This document shows positions 53,189 to 63,715 of a DNA stretch of 64,000 nt, in pieces. The first letter of the stretch is position 1. Each line of letters begins with the position of its first letter. Location: NCBI RefSeq assembly GCF_009495745.1, contig NZ_WIDQ01000005.1, forward strand, positions 233,332 to 297,331, written 5' to 3'. The DNA is from Niveispirillum sp. SYP-B3756 (lineage in GTDB: Bacteria; Pseudomonadota; Alphaproteobacteria; Azospirillales; Azospirillaceae). A program made the translations under genes and the position numbers. Below the pieces are notes generated by a model that had not been told where the DNA came from, ran no database searches, and was given only the letters and a program-made list of their open reading frames with translations.

Positions 53189-54646
53189 TCAGGCGGCCCG
53201 GCGCTGCGGACCGGGGGCCGCCGGTTCCGGTTCTGTCTGTACCGGCAGGATGATGATGGCGTCCAGCCCGCCCGCCGGCCGGTTGCGCAGACGGACATCG
53301 CCGCCATGGCCGCGCGCCACGGACCGGGCGATGGAAAGGCCCAGCCCCACACCGCCGGTGCGGCGGTTGCGCGATGCCTCCAGCCGGACAAAGGGCTGGA
53401 ACACCCGCTCCACCTCCCCGTCCGGGATGCCGGGGCCCTCATCGGCAATGGTGATTTCCACTTCATGCCCCCGCCGGACCATGGAGACGCGGGCCACCCC
53501 GCCATAGGCAACGGCATTTTCCACCAGATTGCGCACGGCCCGGCGCAGGCTGTTGGTGCGGCAGACCAGGGGAAGGCGCGGCGCCTGCACAAAGAAGACC
53601 GGCTGTCCGGTATCGGCGAAATCATCGCAGACACTTTCCACCAGGGTGGCCAGATCGGCCTTCACCGCCTCCTCCCCCACCTCTTCCCGGCTGAAGGCCA
53701 GGGCAGCCTCCACCGTGCTGCGCAACTCATCCAGGGTTTCCAGCATCCGCGCCTTGGTCTCCCCCTCCTCCAGCAACTCCACCCGCAGGCGCAGATTGGT
53801 GATGGGGGTGCGCAGGTCATGGCTGACGGCGGCCAGCATCCGCGTGCGGTCATCAACGAAACGGCGGATACGCTCGCCCATGGCGTTGAAGGCCTGGGTG
53901 GCGCGGCGCACCTCCTCCGGCCCGACATTGTTGGGCAGGGGCGCCACGCTCTCTCCCCTGCCCAGCCGGTCGGCCCCATCGGCCAGGGCGCGCAGCGGGC
54001 GCGACATGCGGCGGGAAATATAAAAGGCCACCAGCGCCACCATGATCAGGGAGGTCAGCACCGACCCGGTGGCCACATCGCTCCAGATATCCGGTTGGAC
54101 GGTACGACGATTGATGGCGTTCAGCCATTGTCCATCAGGCAACCGGATGGAAAACTTCATTCCCATTCCCACTGGCGCCAAGGCTGCCCACGGATTTTGG
54201 ATTATACCGGGCGTGGCATTCTCCGCCTTGATCCAAGTCTTGAACAGCACCTGATCGGCAGGAACATTGGCAGCAGCGGCCAGCTTGTCCCAAATGGCCC
54301 TGTCGGCCGCATTGCGCGGCTGGAGATCGTGCGGCAAGAGGGAGGCATCATCCAGCGTGTAGCGGGTATTGCTGCTGGCAATGGCCTTCAGCACCCCTTC
54401 CCGATATTCCGGTGGCAGGGTGGAGACGATGCGGGCGGTGCCGGCCACCCGCTGCAACATCTCCTCGACATGGGTACGGCGGACGGCGGCAGCCTTTTCA
54501 TCCAGCGAGGCGGTCCAACTGCCCAGCTTGGCCACCAGCACCGCCGCCACCAGCAGGAAAACCATCTGGGTGAACAGGCTGCGCGGCCGGGCCAGCGCGG
54601 CGCGCAGCCGGGCAATGTTGGAGGGGGGGGGCGACGGGTTGTTCAT
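53189..54646 (-). CDS. EnvZ-type sensor histidine kinase
   Basis: A 485-residue inner-membrane kinase. One membrane helix at about 26-46, a periplasmic domain of about 150 residues, a second helix at about 185-205, HAMP (SRRMSRPLRALADGADRLGR), phospho-acceptor helix with MLAAVSHDLRTPITNLRLRV, and an ATPase domain with N box VRNLVENAVAYGG, G1 IADEGPGIP and G2 GGVGLGLSIARSVARGHGGD. The start shares ATGA with the stop of the OmpR-type regulator upstream, so the pair is a unit. Signal unknown. Confidence 0.92.
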   Translation of the reverse strand: MNNPSPPPSNIARLRAALARPRSLFTQMVFLLVAAVLVAKLGSWTASLDEKAAAVRRTHVEEMLQRVAGTARIVSTLPPEYREGVLKAIASSNTRYTLDDASLLPHDLQPRNAADRAIWDKLAAAANVPADQVLFKTWIKAENATPGIIQNPWAALAPVGMGMKFSIRLPDGQWLNAINRRTVQPDIWSDVATGSVLTSLIMVALVAFYISRRMSRPLRALADGADRLGRGESVAPLPNNVGPEEVRRATQAFNAMGERIRRFVDDRTRMLAAVSHDLRTPITNLRLRVELLEEGETKARMLETLDELRSTVEAALAFSREEVGEEAVKADLATLVESVCDDFADTGQPVFFVQAPRLPLVCRTNSLRRAVRNLVENAVAYGGVARVSMVRRGHEVEITIADEGPGIPDGEVERVFQPFVRLEASRNRRTGGVGLGLSIARSVARGHGGDVRLRNRPAGGLDAIIILPVQTEPEPAAPGPQRRAA

Positions 54647-55374
54647 GGTGCCGGCTTCACGGCGGCCGCCAGACAATAGCCGCCACCCCAGACGGTCTTG
54701 ATCAGGCTGGGATTGCGGCTGTCGGGTTCAATCTTGCGGCGCAGGCGGCTGACCTGATTATCGATGGACCGGTCGAACACATCCGCCTCCCGCCCCTTGG
54801 TCAGGTCCAGCAACTGTTCACGCGACAATACCATGTTGGGATGGCGGACCAGCGCTTCCAGCAGAGAGAATTCAGCGGTGGAGAGGGAGACGACAACCCC
54901 ATCTTCCCCGGTCAGTTCGCGGCGCGCCAGATCCAGCACCCAGCGGTCAAAGGCCAGCCGCGTCTCCTCCCCCCGCCTGCGCCCGCCACCCACCGGCAGA
55001 CTGTGGCTGCGGCGCAGCACGGCGCGGATGCGGGCCAGCAGTTCGCGGGGCTCAAAGGGCTTGGTGACATAATCATCCGCCCCCATTTCCAGCCCGACAA
55101 TGCGGTCCATCGGTTCGCCGATGGCGGTCAGGAAGATGACCGGCGTGTCCATCGTCTCCCGGATATGGCGGAACAGCGACAGGCCGTCTTCGCCCGGCAT
55201 CATCACATCCAGCACAATCAGATCGACGGCGGCAGCCCGCAGGCGGCGGCGGGCCATGGCCGCATCCTCCGCCGCCGTGATGCGCATCCCGTGTTTTTCC
55301 AGAAAACGGCCCAGCGTCTCCCGGATATCACGGTGATCATCAACAACAAGAATATGCGGCGCTTCGGATGACAT
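54643..55374 (-). CDS. OmpR family response regulator
   Basis: A 243-residue DNA-binding response regulator. The receiver has HILVVDDHRDIRETLGRFLE, phospho-Asp in LIVLDVMMPGEDG and Lys in YVTKPFEPRELLARI. The winged helix has LSTAEFSLLEALVRHPNMVL, REQLLDLTKGREADVFDRSI and VDNQVSRLRRKIEPD. It is the partner of the kinase encoded directly downstream. Members of this OmpR subgroup often control porins, osmolarity or metal responses; the target is unknown. Start at 55374 matches family length. Confidence 0.93.
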   Translation of the reverse strand: MSSEAPHILVVDDHRDIRETLGRFLEKHGMRITAAEDAAMARRRLRAAAVDLIVLDVMMPGEDGLSLFRHIRETMDTPVIFLTAIGEPMDRIVGLEMGADDYVTKPFEPRELLARIRAVLRRSHSLPVGGGRRRGEETRLAFDRWVLDLARRELTGEDGVVVSLSTAEFSLLEALVRHPNMVLSREQLLDLTKGREADVFDRSIDNQVSRLRRKIEPDSRNPSLIKTVWGGGYCLAAAVKPAP

Positions 55375-55459
55375 GGCTCTGGCAGGCAAAGGGGCGATTG
55401 CCTGCCAAAATTCGCACGGCTTCCCGCCGCATTCAAAGGCGAACTGGTATCAAATTATG

Positions 55460-56104
55460 TCAACCACCCTGCGGACAGGACAGTTCCCGCAGCACCGCCC
55501 GCACGGGCGAGGCATCCGCCGTGGCCAGCCGCAGGGGCGGGGCGATCAGTTCGTAAAACCCGTCCGCCACCCCATCCAGCACCAGCCCTTCCAGGATCGC
55601 CATGCCGTGGCGGCGTACGGTCATATGGGCGTCCAGGCTTTTGCTGTCCTGCGGATCGACCGAGGGGGCATCGGTGCCGATCAGCCGCACGCCACGCGCC
55701 GCCAGCCAATCCATCAAGGCCGGATTAATGGCGGTGAAGTCGCTGACCCAATCGGCGGGGAAGCATTCAAAGGTGCGCAGCAGCAGGCGGGTGGTGCCCT
55801 CTTGGAAGAAGGGGGCCACATGCGCCACACCGGCCAGCCCGGCATCGGGCGGAATGGTCAGCAGCTGGCAGGGGCCGATATAGGTGTCCAGCGGCACCGC
55901 CCCCATCGGCAGGCCCGCATCATCATAATGCAGCGGTGCATCCGTGTGGGTGCCGGTATGGGTGGACAGGCTGATCTGGCAGACATTGACCGGGCAGCCG
56001 GGCCCGATGCTCCAGGTGCGTTCTTCCCGATAGGCACTGTCGCCCGGCCAGACCGGAATGCCGACCCGCACCTTCTGACTGATATCCCAGAGTTTCCCGC
56101 TCAT
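55460..56104 (-). CDS. kynB: Kynurenine formamidase (arylformamidase)
   Basis: A 214-residue metal-dependent cyclase-family hydrolase. The zinc-binding motif [16 protein letters not shown] is intact, along with [20 protein letters not shown] and [20 protein letters not shown], which is typical of KynB. It converts N-formylkynurenine to kynurenine. Its ATG overlaps the kynA stop by 4 bp. The frame is open further upstream but within kynA. The third pathway gene, kynU, is not in this window. Confidence 0.95.
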   Translation of the reverse strand: MSGKLWDISQKVRVGIPVWPGDSAYREERTWSIGPGCPVNVCQISLSTHTGTHTDAPLHYDDAGLPMGAVPLDTYIGPCQLLTIPPDAGLAGVAHVAPFFQEGTTRLLLRTFECFPADWVSDFTAINPALMDWLAARGVRLIGTDAPSVDPQDSKSLDAHMTVRRHGMAILEGLVLDGVADGFYELIAPPLRLATADASPVRAVLRELSCPQGG

Positions 56105-56934
56105 AGCGCCGTCCTCAGACTCAACAGTTCGGGGAAGAAGGACAGGTCCAGCGCCTTGACCAGATAGGAGACGCCGGCACTGCCGCCGGTACCCTGCTTG
56201 TAACCGATGATGCGTTCCACGGTTTTCATGTGGCTGAAGCGCCATTGCTGGAACCGGTATTCCAGATCGACCAGCTTTTCCGCCAGTTCATACAGCTCCC
56301 AATGGGTGGCGGTATCGCGGTAAACGGCGGCCCAGGCCGCTTCCACCGCCTTGTCGCTGCGATAGGGTTCCCGCCAGTCGCGCGACAGGTGGCTTTCAGG
56401 GATGGTAAAACCGCGCCTCGCCAGCAGGGCCAGGCATTCATCATAAAGCGACGGCTCACCCAAGGCGGCCAGCAGCCTGTCATAGGTGGCCGGGTCGCCC
56501 TGATGGACGGGGATCATCCCAGCATTCTTGTTGCCCAGCATAAATTCCAGCAGCCGGTACTGCCAGGACTGGAAACCCGAACTCTGTCCCAGATGCGGGC
56601 GCAACCGGCTGTAATCGGCCGGCGTCATGGTGGACAGCACGTCCCAGCCCTGGATCAGCTGGGCCTGGATGCGGGCCACCCGCGCGATCATCTTGAAGGC
56701 GGGGCCCAGATCGTCCCGCCTGATCTGCTCCCGCGCCGCCGCCAATTCATGCAGGCACAGCTTCATCCAGAGTTCCGAGGATTGATGGATGATGATGAAC
56801 AGCAGCTCATCATGCTCGGCCGAGCGGGTATGCTGGCAGGAAAGCAGGGCATCCAACCCCAGATAATCGCCATAGCTCATCGGCGGGGTCTGATGGATAT
56901 TCTCAGTCGAAAGATCGACGCTGGTCTTTTTCAT
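56101..56934 (-). CDS. kynA: Tryptophan 2,3-dioxygenase
   Basis: A 277-residue haem dioxygenase that opens the indole ring of tryptophan to N-formylkynurenine. [40 protein letters not shown] (with active-site His) and the C-terminal [20 protein letters not shown] (haem-ligand His) match the family. Length fits bacterial TDO. Start at 56934 (MKKTSVDLS) follows AGAAGG. Transcribed with kynB. Confidence 0.96.
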   Translation of the reverse strand: MKKTSVDLSTENIHQTPPMSYGDYLGLDALLSCQHTRSAEHDELLFIIIHQSSELWMKLCLHELAAAREQIRRDDLGPAFKMIARVARIQAQLIQGWDVLSTMTPADYSRLRPHLGQSSGFQSWQYRLLEFMLGNKNAGMIPVHQGDPATYDRLLAALGEPSLYDECLALLARRGFTIPESHLSRDWREPYRSDKAVEAAWAAVYRDTATHWELYELAEKLVDLEYRFQQWRFSHMKTVERIIGYKQGTGGSAGVSYLVKALDLSFFPELLSLRTAL

Positions 56935-57108
56935 GGAAGCCTTCTGTCTGGCTGCCCGGCCGCCGGGGCCGTCTGTTACCGGCCGATATAGCATGGCTTT
57001 TGGGGCGCCCCGCTGCAAAAGCGCTGCATCATTTCACCATCCACCCTGTATAAGGCTGGCTTGCCCGGCATCTCGCCGCCCCATCTGCAACTGACGGCAT
57101 TTTCATCC

Positions 57109-57738
57109 ATGGGACAGATTATCGATTTCCTGGCATCCGGCATTATCGCGGTGATCAGCGCCATGGGCTATGCCGGTGTGGCGCTGCTGATGGCGATTGA
57201 ATCGGCCTGCATCCCGCTGCCTTCTGAAATCATCATGCCCTTTGCCGGTTTTCTGGTATCGACCGGGGAGATGAACCTGCTGCTGGTGGCCACCGCCGGG
57301 GCGGTGGGCTGCAATCTGGGGTCAGAAGTGGCCTATATCATTGGCAAGCGTGGCGGTCGGGCCGCCATCCTGCGCTGGGGCCGTTATGTGCTGCTGGATG
57401 CGCATGATCTGGACATGGCGGACAGGTTTTTTGCCCGCTTCGGCGCGCCCGCAATGTTCATCGCCCGGATGCTGCCGGTGATCCGCACCTTCATCGCCCT
57501 GCCCGCCGGCATCTCCGCCATGCCCCGCCTGCCCTTTCACCTTTACACCTTCGTCGGTTCCTGGATCTGGTGTTACGGGCTGGCCTATATCGGCATGGCG
57601 CTGGGGGAACAGTGGCACGAAAACCCGACCTTGCGCACCTGGCTGCACCGGTTTGATGCGCTGATCGTGCTGGGCATCCTGGCGCTGGGCGGCCTGTTCC
57701 TCTGGCACAAGCTGCGCCACCTGCGGCAACGTCCGTGA
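57109..57738 (+). CDS. DedA family membrane protein
   Basis: A 209-residue membrane protein of the DedA/SNARE-associated group. ESACIPLPSEIIMPFAGFLV and FARFGAPAMFIARMLPVIRT FIAL-type segments carry the conserved Glu and Arg residues essential in DedA proteins; WIWCYGLAYIGMALGEQW follows. These proteins flip polyprenyl or phospholipids and support membrane potential and drug resistance. Start at 57109 (MGQIIDFLASG) fits homology. Confidence 0.92.
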   Translation: MGQIIDFLASGIIAVISAMGYAGVALLMAIESACIPLPSEIIMPFAGFLVSTGEMNLLLVATAGAVGCNLGSEVAYIIGKRGGRAAILRWGRYVLLDAHDLDMADRFFARFGAPAMFIARMLPVIRTFIALPAGISAMPRLPFHLYTFVGSWIWCYGLAYIGMALGEQWHENPTLRTWLHRFDALIVLGILALGGLFLWHKLRHLRQRP

Positions 57739-57850
57739 AATCTGTCTCGGCGAGTAGCGAAAGGTTGAGCTGGCGAACCTGACCCAATGCAGGATGGGGG
57801 CAGACGCTTTACGGTCGTTAAAGACACTCCCTTTCGCTTCGGAGGTTGGC

Positions 57851-58024
57851 ATGGCATCTGCCACATCCATCAAACTTGATGACAAAGCGCTGCGGCGTGA
57901 CACGTTGCAGGCGTGGGAAAAGCTCCAGGAGACCGGCCTGCACGCGACCGCTGAAGAGGTTGATCAGTGGCTGGAAAGCTGGGGAACGGACGACGAATTG
58001 CCAGCACCTGAATGTCACGAGTGA
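57851..58024 (+). pseudogene. Antitoxin with internal deletion (ribbon-helix-helix type)
   Basis: A 57-residue product. The first 11 residues (MASATSIKLDD) match the start of CopG/ParD-like antitoxins (COG3905 type) and the last 46 (LRRDTLQAWEKLQETGLHAT through ELPAPECHE) match their C-terminal toxin-binding tail, but the roughly 40 residues between, which hold the DNA-binding helices, are missing. The join is in frame. GGAGG precedes the ATG, so it may still be made. It overlaps a truncated toxin by 4 bp. Confidence 0.7.
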
Positions 58025-58077
58025 GATTTGCGCCGGCGGCGATCCGGGATTTACAGCGGATCAGCGTGACACCTTAG
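58021..58077 (+). pseudogene. Truncated RelE/ParE-type toxin
   Basis: GTG overlapping the antitoxin stop (GTGA) starts VRFAPAAIRDLQRIS, the typical N-terminus of ParE/RelE toxins of this pair, then TAG after 18 codons. No toxin core is recognisable in any frame downstream to 58142. A dead toxin remnant. Confidence 0.65.
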
Positions 58078-58173
58078 GTGCCTTGCCGATTGCCATTGGC
58101 AGCTTCAAGGACGCAGAAGGTCGTCGCATTCGCAACAATTGACGTTCGCATCCAGCATCGCCTTATTATTGAA

Positions 58174-58206
58174 GCGGCCCGGTGAACAGCCATCGGGCCG
58201 CTTTTT
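58174..58206 (+). terminator. Terminator before ybaK
   Basis: GCGGCCCG / CGGGCCGC with 12-nt loop, then TTTTT. Confidence 0.8.
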
Positions 58207-58225
58207 CATTTCTGGATGCGTTTCC

Positions 58226-58717
58226 ATGTCCGCCAAGTCCACCCCCGCCGTCAATGCCATGAAACAGGCCGGCGCCGCGCACCGGCTGCTGGAATATGAT
58301 TATGACCCGGATGCCGATGCCATCGGCATGGCTGCCGCCGCGGCCCTGGGGGTCGATCCGGCCATGCTGTTCAAGACGCTGGTCAGCGACGTGGAAGGGG
58401 TGGGGCTGGTCTGTGCCGTCATCCCCGCCCCTGCCCGGCTGGACCTGAAGGCACTGGCCGCCGCTGCCGGGGGCAAGCGGGCACAACTGGCGGAACCGAA
58501 GGTGGCGGAACGCACCTCCGGCTATGTCATCGGCGGCATCAGCCCCCTGGGCATGAAGAAAAAGCTGCCCACTTTCATCGATGCCAGTGCAGAGGCGCTG
58601 CCAGAGATGATCGTCAATGGCGGGCGGCGCGGGCTGCAGATCGCCGCCGCACCGGTGGACATTGCCCGTGTTCTGGGGGCCAAGCTGGTGGCCATCACGG
58701 TGGCCGGACGCCCGTAA
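58226..58717 (+). CDS. ybaK: YbaK-type Cys-tRNA(Pro)/Cys-tRNA(Cys) deacylase
   Basis: A 163-residue editing-domain protein. STPAVNAMKQAGAAHRLLEY, MLFKTLVSDVEGVGLVCAVI (with the catalytic Lys of the FKTL motif), TSGYVIGGISPLGMKKKLPT and GLQIAAAPVDIARVLGAKLV match YbaK/EbsC. It removes cysteine mischarged on tRNA-Pro. Start at 58226, just after the terminator, chosen by homology. Confidence 0.93.
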   Translation: MSAKSTPAVNAMKQAGAAHRLLEYDYDPDADAIGMAAAAALGVDPAMLFKTLVSDVEGVGLVCAVIPAPARLDLKALAAAAGGKRAQLAEPKVAERTSGYVIGGISPLGMKKKLPTFIDASAEALPEMIVNGGRRGLQIAAAPVDIARVLGAKLVAITVAGRP

Positions 58718-58723
58718 AGGCGG

Positions 58724-59179
58724 TTATTCCCGTGCGGTGTGGCGGGGCATTTTCACCTGCACCTCCCCCATGATGGTCACGAAAAAGGCGGTGGTCCAGC
58801 CGATCATAATGACGCCATTGATCCCCTCGATCCCGGCGATGATCTGCCAGGCGGGGGCGATGGCGTGGTCGCTATAGCCGATGGCGCCATAGGTGATCAG
58901 GGAGAAATATACCGCCTCCCGCAGGGAATGGACGGCCCCGGCCGCCTCATAAAGGCCGGCATAGATCCAGATTTCCATCCCATGCAGGGCAAATAGGCCC
59001 AGCACGATCAGCCAGATCGTCACCAGCGCGTGCAGGGTACGGGACAGCGGGCGCCGTCCCCCCATGAAATCCGACAGGCGGCGCAGCAACGACAGACCCA
59101 CCCCATGGATCGTCACGGTCAGCACCACCAGACCGGTGGCAATGGCCAGCTCCACCAGCATGTCCGTATCGATATCCAT
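58724..59179 (-). CDS. Two-helix ion channel protein
   Basis: A 151-residue membrane protein with four hydrophobic segments. The last two flank a pore loop with VYFSLITYGAIGYSDHAIAP, which fits an Ion_trans_2 potassium-channel-like filter (TYGAIGYSD for TVGYGD); the altered filter makes strict K+ selectivity uncertain. No RCK or ligand domain is present. It converges with ybaK and shares a strand with the IclR gene, from which a 12-bp gap separates it. Confidence 0.78.
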   Translation of the reverse strand: MDIDTDMLVELAIATGLVVLTVTIHGVGLSLLRRLSDFMGGRRPLSRTLHALVTIWLIVLGLFALHGMEIWIYAGLYEAAGAVHSLREAVYFSLITYGAIGYSDHAIAPAWQIIAGIEGINGVIMIGWTTAFFVTIMGEVQVKMPRHTARE

Positions 59180-59191
59180 TGCCGCTCCCCC

Positions 59192-59986
59192 TCACCCTGC
59201 CGGCCTGCCGCCGATCTCCGCCATCACACGGGCGGCCGTTTCCCGCACCATCTCCCCCAGGGTTTTGATGCGCGCATCGGTGATGCGCGCCATCGGACCG
59301 GAAAGGGAAACGGCGCAGGCCGGATCGCCATGTTCGTTGAACACGGTGGCCGCCACACAGCGCAGCCCAACCGCATGTTCTTCGTCATCAATGGCATAAC
59401 CACGCGCCCGGATGGCTGCAAGATCGGCCTTCAAATCGGCCAGGCTGGTGACGGTGCGTTCTGTCATCTGGGCCAAGCCATGGCGGGCGATATGGCGGGA
59501 CAGGTCACTGTCTGCCATCGCTGCCATCAGGGCCTTGCCCACACCGGAACAATGCATCGGCACCCGCGCGCCCAGCCGGGCAAAGGTGCGCATCATCTCC
59601 CGGCATTCCACCTGTGACAGGTAAACGGCCATGCCCTGATCCTCGATGGCGAGGTTCACCGTCTCCCCGCTGCGTTCCATCAGCCAGCGCATATGCGGCC
59701 TTGCCATCCGCACCACGTCACGCGTGCGCAGGAAGCCATTGCCGGCAATGAAGGCCTGCACACCGACACTCCATAGCTTGGTTTCGGCATCGAACCGCAC
59801 ATAGCGTTCCGATTCCAGCGATGTCAGCAGCCGATGCGTCGTCGACCCCGCCAGCCCCACCGCATTGGCCAGTTCCGTCAGGGTGGCCCCGCCATCGCTC
59901 AAGGCCAGCCGGTTCAAAATCGCCAGCGCACGGCCCAGGGCCTGCACCTGCCCGCCGCGCTCGCTCTCCTCTTTCTTCGCCACCAT
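59192..59986 (-). CDS. IclR family transcriptional regulator
   Basis: About 264 residues. The N-terminal winged helix (about 15-75) has ALAILNRLALSDGGATLTEL and GLAGSTTHRLLTSLESERYV. The C-terminal effector domain has MHCSGVGKALMAAM and ARGYAIDDEEHAVGLRCVAA. It diverges from glcB, so it probably regulates malate synthase in response to glyoxylate or a related acid, as IclR/GlcR-type proteins do; this is inferred from position. ATG at 60004 is an alternative start. Confidence 0.88.
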   Translation of the reverse strand: MVAKKEESERGGQVQALGRALAILNRLALSDGGATLTELANAVGLAGSTTHRLLTSLESERYVRFDAETKLWSVGVQAFIAGNGFLRTRDVVRMARPHMRWLMERSGETVNLAIEDQGMAVYLSQVECREMMRTFARLGARVPMHCSGVGKALMAAMADSDLSRHIARHGLAQMTERTVTSLADLKADLAAIRARGYAIDDEEHAVGLRCVAATVFNEHGDPACAVSLSGPMARITDARIKTLGEMVRETAARVMAEIGGRPAG

Positions 59987-60095
59987 GGCACCATCTTTCC
60001 GCATCGTGGAAAGACTTCCATAACATATTGCGATGCCCGCAGCAGCGGGCTTATCGTTGTTGGCAGAGGAAATGCCACATCAGGGAACCTGCCCC

Positions 60096-62270
60096 ATGTC
60101 CGCCCCCATCCGCCTTCATGGCCTGAATATCGATGCCGCGCTGCACCAGTTCATTGAGACGGAAGCCTTGCCCGGCACGGGCGTGGAACCGGCTGCCTTC
60201 TGGCAGGGCTTTGCCAGCCTGTTCCAGGATCTGACGCCGATCAACCGGGCCCTGCTGGCCAAGCGTGACGCGCTGCAGGCCCAGATCGACGGCTGGCACC
60301 AGTCCCGCCGGGGCCAGCCGCATGATCAGGATGCCTATGAGGCGTTCCTGCGGGAGATCGGTTATCTGCTGCCGGAGGGGCCGGATTTCAGCATCACCAC
60401 CAGCAATGTGGATGATGAGGTGTCACGCCTCGCCGGGCCGCAATTGGTGGTGCCGGTGATGAATACCCGCTTCGCGCTCAACGCCGCCAATGCCCGCTGG
60501 GGCAGCCTGTATGATGCGCTGTATGGCACCGACGCGCTGGGCGATGTCGGCACAGCCGGCGCCAAGGGCTATGACCCGGTGCGCGGGGCCGCCGTGATCG
60601 CCAAGGGGCGGGAATTGCTGGATCAGGCGGCCCCCCTGGCCCAGGGCAGCCATAAAGATGTGACCGGTTATGGCATCCGCCACGGCCAGTTGGTCGCCAC
60701 GCTGGCGGGCGGAACGGAAACGGGCTTGCGCGATGGGGACCAGTTCAAGGGCTGGCAGGGGGAGGCAACGGCCCCCACCAGCCTGCTGCTGGCCCATCAC
60801 GGGCTGCATCTGGATATCATCATCGACCGGGGCCACCCGATCGGGCGGGATGACGCGGCGGGCGTGGCCGATATCGTGCTGGAATCGGCCCTGACCACCA
60901 TCATGGATTGCGAGGATAGCGTCGCCGCCGTCGATGCCGCCGACAAGGTGACGATCTATCGCAACTGGCTGGGCCTGATGAAGGGCGACCTGACCGCCAG
61001 CTTTGAAAAGGGCGGCAAGGTTCTGGAGCGCGCACTGAACCCGGACCGCACCTATCAGGGCCCGGCCGGTGACACCTTCGCCCTGCATGGCCGCGCCTTG
61101 ATGTTCATCCGCAATGTCGGCCACCTGATGACCATCGATGCCGTCACTTTCGCGGATGGTTCCTGGGTGCCGGAGGGGATTCTGGACGGCATCATCACCA
61201 GCCTGATCGCCCTGCACGATCTGCGGCGCCAGGGTGGCCTTGCCAACAGCCGCACCGGCAGCGTCTATATCGTCAAGCCCAAGATGCATGGGCCGGAGGA
61301 AGTGGCCTTCGCCAACAGCCTGTTCGACCGGATCGAGGATGTGCTGGGCATGGCCCGGCACACGCTGAAAATCGGCATCATGGATGAGGAGCGGCGCACC
61401 ACCATCAATCTGAAGGAATGTATCCGCGCCGCCAAGGATCGGGTCTGTTTCATCAATACCGGTTTCCTGGACCGGACGGGCGATGAAATCCACACCTCCA
61501 TGCAGGCCGGCCCGATGATCCGCAAGGGCGACATGAAGGCCGCTGCCTGGATCGGCGCTTATGAAAACTGGAATGTCGATAACGGGCTGGCCTGCGGCTT
61601 CCGCTCCCATGCGCAGATCGGCAAGGGCATGTGGGCGATGCCGGACCGGATGGCCGACATGCTGAAAGCCAAGATCGGCCATCCGCTGGCCGGGGCCAAC
61701 ACGGCCTGGGTGCCGTCGCCCACCGCTGCCACGCTGCACGCGCTGCATTACCATCAGGTGGATGTCGCCGCCCGGCAGGCCGAACTGGCCAGTCGCCCGC
61801 GCGCCGCCCTGCGCGATATCCTGACCGTGCCGCTGGCCAATGGCATCAACTGGTCGGAAGACGAAATCCGCCAGGAGCTGGAAAACAATGCCCAAGGCAT
61901 TCTGGGCTATGTGGTGCGCTGGGTGGATCAGGGGGTTGGCTGCTCCAAGGTGCCGGACATCCATGATGTCGGGCTGATGGAAGACCGTGCCACCCTGCGC
62001 ATTTCCAGCCAGCATATCGCCAACTGGCTGCTGCACGGAGTCTGCGACCGGGAACAGGTGCTGGCAGTGATGCAACGCATGGCCGCCGTGGTGGACCGGC
62101 AGAATGCCGGCGACCCGGAATATCGCCCCATGGCCCCGGATTTCGCCGGCTCCATCGCCTTCCAGGCCGCCTGCGATCTGGTGTTCAAGGGCGTGGAGCA
62201 GCCCAACGGCTATACCGAACCGCTGCTGCACAAACACCGCCGTGCCCTGAAGGCACTGTTGACAGCATAA
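60096..62270 (+). CDS. glcB: Malate synthase G
   Basis: A 724-residue monomeric malate synthase of the G isoform. It has the catalytic [17 protein letters not shown] region, [40 protein letters not shown] and [20 protein letters not shown]. It condenses glyoxylate with acetyl-CoA in glyoxylate and glycolate use. Start at 60096 ([13 protein letters not shown]) follows AGGGAA. An IclR regulator is divergent. A 13-bp hairpin (62286-62324) follows the stop. Confidence 0.97.
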   Translation: MSAPIRLHGLNIDAALHQFIETEALPGTGVEPAAFWQGFASLFQDLTPINRALLAKRDALQAQIDGWHQSRRGQPHDQDAYEAFLREIGYLLPEGPDFSITTSNVDDEVSRLAGPQLVVPVMNTRFALNAANARWGSLYDALYGTDALGDVGTAGAKGYDPVRGAAVIAKGRELLDQAAPLAQGSHKDVTGYGIRHGQLVATLAGGTETGLRDGDQFKGWQGEATAPTSLLLAHHGLHLDIIIDRGHPIGRDDAAGVADIVLESALTTIMDCEDSVAAVDAADKVTIYRNWLGLMKGDLTASFEKGGKVLERALNPDRTYQGPAGDTFALHGRALMFIRNVGHLMTIDAVTFADGSWVPEGILDGIITSLIALHDLRRQGGLANSRTGSVYIVKPKMHGPEEVAFANSLFDRIEDVLGMARHTLKIGIMDEERRTTINLKECIRAAKDRVCFINTGFLDRTGDEIHTSMQAGPMIRKGDMKAAAWIGAYENWNVDNGLACGFRSHAQIGKGMWAMPDRMADMLKAKIGHPLAGANTAWVPSPTAATLHALHYHQVDVAARQAELASRPRAALRDILTVPLANGINWSEDEIRQELENNAQGILGYVVRWVDQGVGCSKVPDIHDVGLMEDRATLRISSQHIANWLLHGVCDREQVLAVMQRMAAVVDRQNAGDPEYRPMAPDFAGSIAFQAACDLVFKGVEQPNGYTEPLLHKHRRALKALLTA

Positions 62271-62285
62271 AGAACAGCGATGAAT

Positions 62286-62324
62286 CGCCAGCGCTGTTCG
62301 GGACGCCCGCAAACAGCGCTGGCG
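62286..62324. other. Hairpin after glcB
   Basis: CGCCAGCGCTGTT / AACAGCGCTGGCG, 13-bp perfect stem with 13-nt loop and no T-run. Possibly a terminator or 3-prime stabiliser for either convergent gene. Confidence 0.55.
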
Positions 62325-62373
62325 GCGGCTGGGCCTTAACAGGGTGCGGAAAAGCCATATCGCTGCAATCGCG

Positions 62374-63561
62374 TCATTTGCCGCCTTCGCCCGCCCCCTG
62401 CCGCAGCAACTCCATCAACGCCGCCTGCACCCGCGTCGGCTGCCAGCCTTTGCGCACGGTCAGGCCGATGGGGCGTTCGGTGCCGGGCAGGGGCTGGGGC
62501 AGCACGGCCAGATATCCAGCCTCCACCTCCTGACGTACCTGGCTGGCAGACAGCAGGGCCGCCCGGTCGCTTTGCATCAGCAACCCGCGTGATGCGATCA
62601 GCGAACTGCATTCGATGATGTGGCGTGGCGGCTTCACCCCGGCAGCGGCGAAGAAGCCGGCGAAATGGGCGCGGGCGGGTGTGCCGTCGCGCGGCGCGAT
62701 CCAGTCCAGCGCCGCCAGGGCTGCCGCCGTCGGCTCCCCTTCCGCCAGGATCGGGTGACCCGCCCGCACCACGATGGAGAGCGGCTCCACGAACAGCACC
62801 TCCTGTTCGATATCCGGCGTGGGCGGTGGCAGGCGCAGCGCGCCGACAATCAGATCCAGCCCGCCATGCCGCAATTCATGCAACTGTTCGGCATAAGGCC
62901 CATCGATGATGCGCACCTGCGCTTCCGGATAGCGGGCCAGCAGCCCCGTTATCGCCTCGGGCAACAGGTGGGACCGGGCCAGCGGCAGGCAGCCGACCGA
63001 GACCCGCCCCGTCATCTGGCCCCGCCATTCGCGCAATTCCTCCAGCCCCTGGCGGATTTCCGCCAGGGCCAGCGCCGCCAGCCGGGCCAGCCCGCGCGCC
63101 TCCCGCGTGGGTTCCAGCCCCTGGGGGGTACGGGCCAGCAGGGGCCGGCCGCACAGGCTTTCCAGATCGCGCATGGCCCGGTTGACGCTGGGCTGTGACA
63201 CGCCCAGCTTTGCGGCGGCCAGGGTGAAGCTGCCCGCCTCCACCGCCGCTACCAGGGTGCGCAATTGCACACTGGTCACCCGGCCCCCCAGCCCCGGCAC
63301 CCCCAGTTCGCGTTCCGCCAGATGCAACTGATCAAACGCGCGCCCAATGCGCTGGGCAAAGCGGCGACCGGGTTCGGTCGGCTCCATCCCCGTGCCGGTG
63401 CGGGTGAACAGCACCTCTCCCACCGCTGCTTCCAGCTTGGCCACTGTTTGCGTCACCGCCGGTTGGGAGATGTGGGCCGCGTCCGCCGCCGCCACCGTGC
63501 TGCGGGTGCGAACAACCTCCGCAATAACCTGCAATGCCCGCAGTTTCGGGATTTCCTGCAC
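62374..63561 (-). CDS. LysR-type regulator with two tandem N-terminal HTH domains
   Basis: A 395-residue protein, about 95 longer than usual LysR regulators. Two HTH_1 units are visible: residues about 5-64 ([20 protein letters not shown]) and about 96-155 ([20 protein letters not shown]). A normal substrate-binding domain follows ([40 protein letters not shown]). It is divergent from a LigK-type aldolase gene; regulators of this double-HTH type are known beside gallate and protocatechuate 4,5-cleavage genes, so it probably controls that pathway. Confidence 0.88.
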   Translation of the reverse strand: MQEIPKLRALQVIAEVVRTRSTVAAADAAHISQPAVTQTVAKLEAAVGEVLFTRTGTGMEPTEPGRRFAQRIGRAFDQLHLAERELGVPGLGGRVTSVQLRTLVAAVEAGSFTLAAAKLGVSQPSVNRAMRDLESLCGRPLLARTPQGLEPTREARGLARLAALALAEIRQGLEELREWRGQMTGRVSVGCLPLARSHLLPEAITGLLARYPEAQVRIIDGPYAEQLHELRHGGLDLIVGALRLPPPTPDIEQEVLFVEPLSIVVRAGHPILAEGEPTAAALAALDWIAPRDGTPARAHFAGFFAAAGVKPPRHIIECSSLIASRGLLMQSDRAALLSASQVRQEVEAGYLAVLPQPLPGTERPIGLTVRKGWQPTRVQAALMELLRQGAGEGGK

Positions 63562-63715
63562 CGCAGCAATCCTTATGATCCAGAATGGTCTAACAAAATA
63601 TTATAGCATGATCGGCGTTTTGAAGTGGAGCATCTTGGCGGGGCGGGTCCATAGTCCCACCCAAGATCAAGCGCGGAGGAGCAATCCGCGCACCCGTTTT
63701 GGAGGATGTTTGGCC

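Noticed and set aside
58021-58142. Continuation of the toxin in another frame after TAG
   Set aside because: The three downstream frames were read and none resembles the core or C-terminus of ParE/RelE, so a simple frameshift does not rescue it.
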